64,000 nt of DNA from Glaciecola sp964195425 (GTDB lineage Bacteria; Pseudomonadota; Gammaproteobacteria; Enterobacterales; Alteromonadaceae), in contig CAXMOM010000060.1 in NCBI GenBank assembly GCA_964195425.1, positions 43,194 to 107,193 on the forward strand. Direction: 5' to 3'. Below are positions 61,455 to 64,000 of the stretch, piece by piece. The notes beneath the pieces were generated by a model, which did no database searches, was not told the DNA's origin, and saw only the letters and a list, made by a program, of their open reading frames with translations. Position 1 is the stretch's first letter. Each line of letters opens with the position of its first letter. Both the position numbers and the translations under genes were made by a program.

Positions 61455-62447
61455 ATGCAATCTGATAACAACAAAATTCATATGGATATAGCGCATATTC
61501 AAATCCTATTTAAACAGATGTTGAGGATTAGACGTTTTGAAGAGAAGTGCGCCGAACTTTACACACAAGAAAAGATTCGCGGGTTTCTGCACTTATACAT
61601 TGGAGAAGAAGCCGTTGCAGTAGGTGTTATGCAAGCGTTAAGCGCTGAGGATGCGGTATTTGCGACTTACCGTGAACATGGTCATGCCTTAGCTCGAGGC
61701 TTATGTATGGACAAAGTGATGTCAGAAATGTTTGGCAAGATAACGGGAAGTAGCCGAGGTCGCGGCGGGTCTATGCATATTTTTGATATTGAAAAGAAGT
61801 TTTACGGCGGTAATGCCATTGTTGCTGGTGCCTTGCCCTTGGCAGTTGGTTTAGCCTTAGCCAACAAAATGCAAAATAAACAAAGTGTTGTTGTGTGTTT
61901 TTTTGGCGAGGGAGCGGTTGCTGAAGGTGAGTTTCATGAAAGTCTTAATTTAGCAAAACTGTGGCATTTGCCCATTCTATTTGTGTGTGAAAACAACGGT
62001 TATGCTATGGGTACCGCGCTGGCTCTTTCAGAATCGGTACAGCATATTTTTCGCAAAGCCCAGAGTTATGGCTTAAAGGCACATGCGGTCGATGGAATGA
62101 ATGTTGTAGAAGTTGAATCGGCTGCAAACCAATACTGTCAGAGTATTAGAAATGGTGATGGACCCTGTTTATTAGAATGTAATACCTACCGCTTTCGAGG
62201 CCACTCTATGTTTGACACTCAACTGTATCGTGATACTGAAGAAGTTGAACACTGGAAAAACAAAGGGCCCATTAAGAAATTAAGGCGTTGGCTTGAAGCT
62301 AATGGCAAGCTCACTGCCGAAGAATTAATAAAAATTGAAGATGAAGTAACGAACGAAATAGAGCATGCTATAGCTTACGCAGAACAGTCCCAACTAGAAG
62401 ATGTATCAGATTTATACCTTGGCGTTTATGCTAAGGAACAGTCGTGA
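61455..62447 (+). CDS. 2-oxoacid dehydrogenase E1 component, alpha subunit (pyruvate or acetoin type)
   Basis: A 330-residue thiamine-diphosphate enzyme subunit. Motifs: MLRIRRFEEKCAELYTQEKI, GFLHLYIGEEAVAVGV, TYREHGHALARG, GRGGSMHIFD, and the thiamine-binding stretch GEGAVAEGEFHESLNLAKLW ending in CENNGYAMGT. This is the alpha2beta2 type found in pyruvate, acetoin and branched-chain complexes. The PDH alpha-chain blocks and the acetyl-CoA synthetase neighbour favour pyruvate or acetoin; I do not separate them. It lies 53 bp after the synthetase gene and overlaps the beta subunit by GTGA. Confidence 0.9.
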   Translation: MQSDNNKIHMDIAHIQILFKQMLRIRRFEEKCAELYTQEKIRGFLHLYIGEEAVAVGVMQALSAEDAVFATYREHGHALARGLCMDKVMSEMFGKITGSSRGRGGSMHIFDIEKKFYGGNAIVAGALPLAVGLALANKMQNKQSVVVCFFGEGAVAEGEFHESLNLAKLWHLPILFVCENNGYAMGTALALSESVQHIFRKAQSYGLKAHAVDGMNVVEVESAANQYCQSIRNGDGPCLLECNTYRFRGHSMFDTQLYRDTEEVEHWKNKGPIKKLRRWLEANGKLTAEELIKIEDEVTNEIEHAIAYAEQSQLEDVSDLYLGVYAKEQS

Positions 62448-63439
62448 AAAATCAGAATATAAGCTATAGAGAAGCACTTAGAACTGCCATAGCCGAAGCA
62501 ATGGAAGCCGATGAACGTGTGTTTTTATTGGGCGAAGACGTGGGTAACTACGGCGGTTGTTATGCTGTAACTAAAGGTTTATCAGAAACCTTTGGGGCAA
62601 ATAGAATTGTTGACACCCCATTATCCGAATCTGGATTTGTTGGCGCCGGCATTGGAGCTGCCATGGGCGGAATGCGACCCATTGTAGAGGTTATGACGGT
62701 TAACTTTAGTTTATTGGCTCTTGACCAAATTGTTAATAATGCAGCAACAATACGTCATATGTCGGGCAACCAAGTAAGTATTCCCTTAGTCATTCGCATG
62801 GCTACTGGCGCAGGCAAACAACTTGCCGCGCAGCATTCTCATAGTCTTGAAAATTGGTACGCACATGTGCCGGGCATCAAAGTGCTAGCACCTGCGACAG
62901 TTGCTGACGCACGCTATATGCTAAGTATGGCGCTCAAAGACCCCAACCCTGTCATATTTTTCGAACATGTAATGCTTTACAACGAATCGGCCTTGATACC
63001 TGAGCCTGAAGATTGTCCAGATATGCACAGTGCGGTAATTAGGCAAACAGGCACTGATATTAGCCTTGTGACCTATGGCGGCTCGCTTCCCAAAACACTG
63101 GAAGCGGCGCGTATATTAGCGCAACAAGACATTAGCGTTGAAGTTGTTGACCTAAGGTGTTTAAGGCCTCTTGATACAAAAACGATATACCAGTCTGTTG
63201 AAAAAACCCATCGCTTACTCGTGGTTGATGAAGGTTGGCGCACCGGTAGTTTAGCTGGCGAAATATGTGCGTTAGTCGGTGAAAACTGTTTCTGGTCGCT
63301 TGATGCCCCGCCAGTCAGGGTGTGCAGCAAAGAGGTGCCGATCCCCTACCCCAAACACTTAGAGGACGCTGTTGTACCCCAAATAGCCGAAATTGTCGAC
63401 ACTGCACTGGGTTTATTTAACCGAGAAACGGCATCATGA
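62444..63439 (+). CDS. 2-oxoacid dehydrogenase E1 component, beta subunit
   Basis: A 331-residue transketolase-like beta subunit. Visible motifs are SYREALRTAIAEAMEADERVFLLGEDVGNYGGCY, ETFGANRIVDTPLSESGFVGAGIGAAMGGMRPIVEVM, HSHSLENWYAHVPGIKVLAPAT and VVDLRCLRPLDTKTI with the VVDEGW block. It pairs with the alpha subunit upstream in the E1 tetramer. The start is GTG 62444, overlapping the alpha stop (GTGA), and the stop overlaps the E2 ATG at 63436, so all three subunits are translated in tandem. Confidence 0.92.
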   Translation: MKNQNISYREALRTAIAEAMEADERVFLLGEDVGNYGGCYAVTKGLSETFGANRIVDTPLSESGFVGAGIGAAMGGMRPIVEVMTVNFSLLALDQIVNNAATIRHMSGNQVSIPLVIRMATGAGKQLAAQHSHSLENWYAHVPGIKVLAPATVADARYMLSMALKDPNPVIFFEHVMLYNESALIPEPEDCPDMHSAVIRQTGTDISLVTYGGSLPKTLEAARILAQQDISVEVVDLRCLRPLDTKTIYQSVEKTHRLLVVDEGWRTGSLAGEICALVGENCFWSLDAPPVRVCSKEVPIPYPKHLEDAVVPQIAEIVDTALGLFNRETAS

Positions 63440-64000
63440 AAACGCTTACCATGCCTTCTTTTGGCGCAGATATGGCGAAGGGAACCCTTGCAAAATGGAA
63501 TGTTAAAGTGGGTGAAGCAGTTAATAAGGGAGATATTATAGCCAGCATTGAAACGATGAAAGGGCTAATAGATATGGAGGTATTTGACAATGGCGTAATA
63601 CAATCGTTGCTAGCAGCCGAGGGCGAGGAACTTAGCATTGGAGATCCTATTGCAGAGCTGCGCTTAACGAGCGAAGACGACACAAGTAATATCGATATAA
63701 AAGAACCTAGTGATATCGATGTAAAAAGTGTAAACACTGTTATAGACGCATCTCAAAAGACCGACTCGTTGCTACCCGAGCATGAGGCGCACAAAAACCA
63801 AGAAAGAACTAAAACGGATACACCGCAAATCCAAAAAAGTCATATCACGCGAACAGATCAGCGCTTAGCGATATCTCCAGCAGCGCGAAAACGAGCGCTA
63901 GAACTAGGCGTTGATTGGCATCAACTGAGCCATGGACAAGGTCCAGCAGGTGCTCTCATTTTAAAAGATATTAATCATGCCTACAAAATGAATGCATCAT
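63436..64000 (+). CDS. 2-oxoacid dehydrogenase E2 (dihydrolipoamide acyltransferase), truncated by window edge
   Basis: Only the first 188 residues are in the window. The lipoyl domain (residues 1-76) has the lipoylation site IETMKGLID with Lys42 and starts MKTLTMPSFGADM. A charged Ser/Asp/Lys-rich linker follows (about 85-135), then the peripheral-subunit-binding domain RLAISPAARKRALELGVDW. The acyltransferase core lies beyond the edge. The ETMKG lipoyl motif, in place of the ETDKA seen in most PDH E2 proteins, is a frequent feature of alpha2beta2-type acetoin or pyruvate complexes. ATG overlaps the E1-beta stop. Confidence 0.9.
   Translation, partial: MKTLTMPSFGADMAKGTLAKWNVKVGEAVNKGDIIASIETMKGLIDMEVFDNGVIQSLLAAEGEELSIGDPIAELRLTSEDDTSNIDIKEPSDIDVKSVNTVIDASQKTDSLLPEHEAHKNQERTKTDTPQIQKSHITRTDQRLAISPAARKRALELGVDWHQLSHGQGPAGALILKDINHAYKMNAS

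Overview
The window looks like chromosome of a marine gammaproteobacterium of the order Alteromonadales (Glaciecola/Paraglaciecola/Alteromonas-like). This is inferred from moderately AT-rich coding sequence, GlrK-QseG-GlrR and AsnS proteins close to their enterobacterial counterparts, SapC next to a GH2 galactosidase, and a GH3-MFS-GH16 laminarin-type cluster. I see no rRNA, tRNA, CRISPR array, transposase or integrase. Two genes run off the window edges: a TPR-like protein on the left and a 2-oxoacid dehydrogenase E2 on the right.

Layout. 1-5.9 kb: a TPR-like protein and the biotin genes, bioB-bioF-bioC divergent from bioA, with no bioD. 5.9-9.5 kb: a GlrR/QseG/GlrK two-component operon, then an EF-hand protein and a small membrane protein. 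10.7-16.8 kb: asnS and an RND efflux adaptor-pump pair, each closed by a hairpin terminator. 16.9-21.4 kb: an orphan CheB, a LiaF-like protein, a 3-oxoacid CoA-transferase (scoAB) and a divergent LysR regulator separated by a perfect 16-bp inverted repeat. 21.6-23.3 kb: two decayed genes, a cupredoxin-like protein with one nonsense codon and an outer-membrane barrel with nonsense, deletion and frameshift lesions. 23.3-30.1 kb: a CusCBA copper/silver efflux operon whose CusB carries a CusF-like domain. 30.3-44 kb: SapC and lacZ with a 28-nt palindromic operator candidate, nitroreductase, a CBS protein behind a tandem repeat, a SOUL lipoprotein, a catalase-peroxidase/cytochrome b561 pair, a TRIC-type channel, and GH16-MFS-GH3.

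44.1-64 kb is the most interesting part and appears to be a low-oxygen response island. It encodes a FixL-like kinase whose PAS domain keeps the heme-ligand His and the Arg of oxygen-sensing FixL, a FixJ regulator immediately after it, and a divergent CRP/FNR-family regulator without the FNR iron-sulfur cysteines (FixK-like). Seven FNR/FixK-type boxes, TTGA(T/C)-N4-(A/G)TCAA, lie upstream of surrounding genes. Each has a hexamer starting exactly 35 nt from the first base of the box, and six of the seven match the -10 consensus at 4 or more positions, the class II activator geometry. The predicted targets are a cytochrome c lipoprotein, a D-lactate dehydrogenase-like protein, a universal stress protein plus cytochrome b561, glgC plus a CDF transporter, a six-gene operon cbpA-cbpM-RND-LolA-like-barrel-DUF2892, a glycine-zipper lipoprotein, and an acetyl-CoA synthetase/E1-alpha/E1-beta/E2 operon.

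Starts were moved from the longest reading frame where a Shine-Dalgarno sequence or family length supported it; this is stated per gene. All functional calls rest on reading motifs by eye, without database searches.
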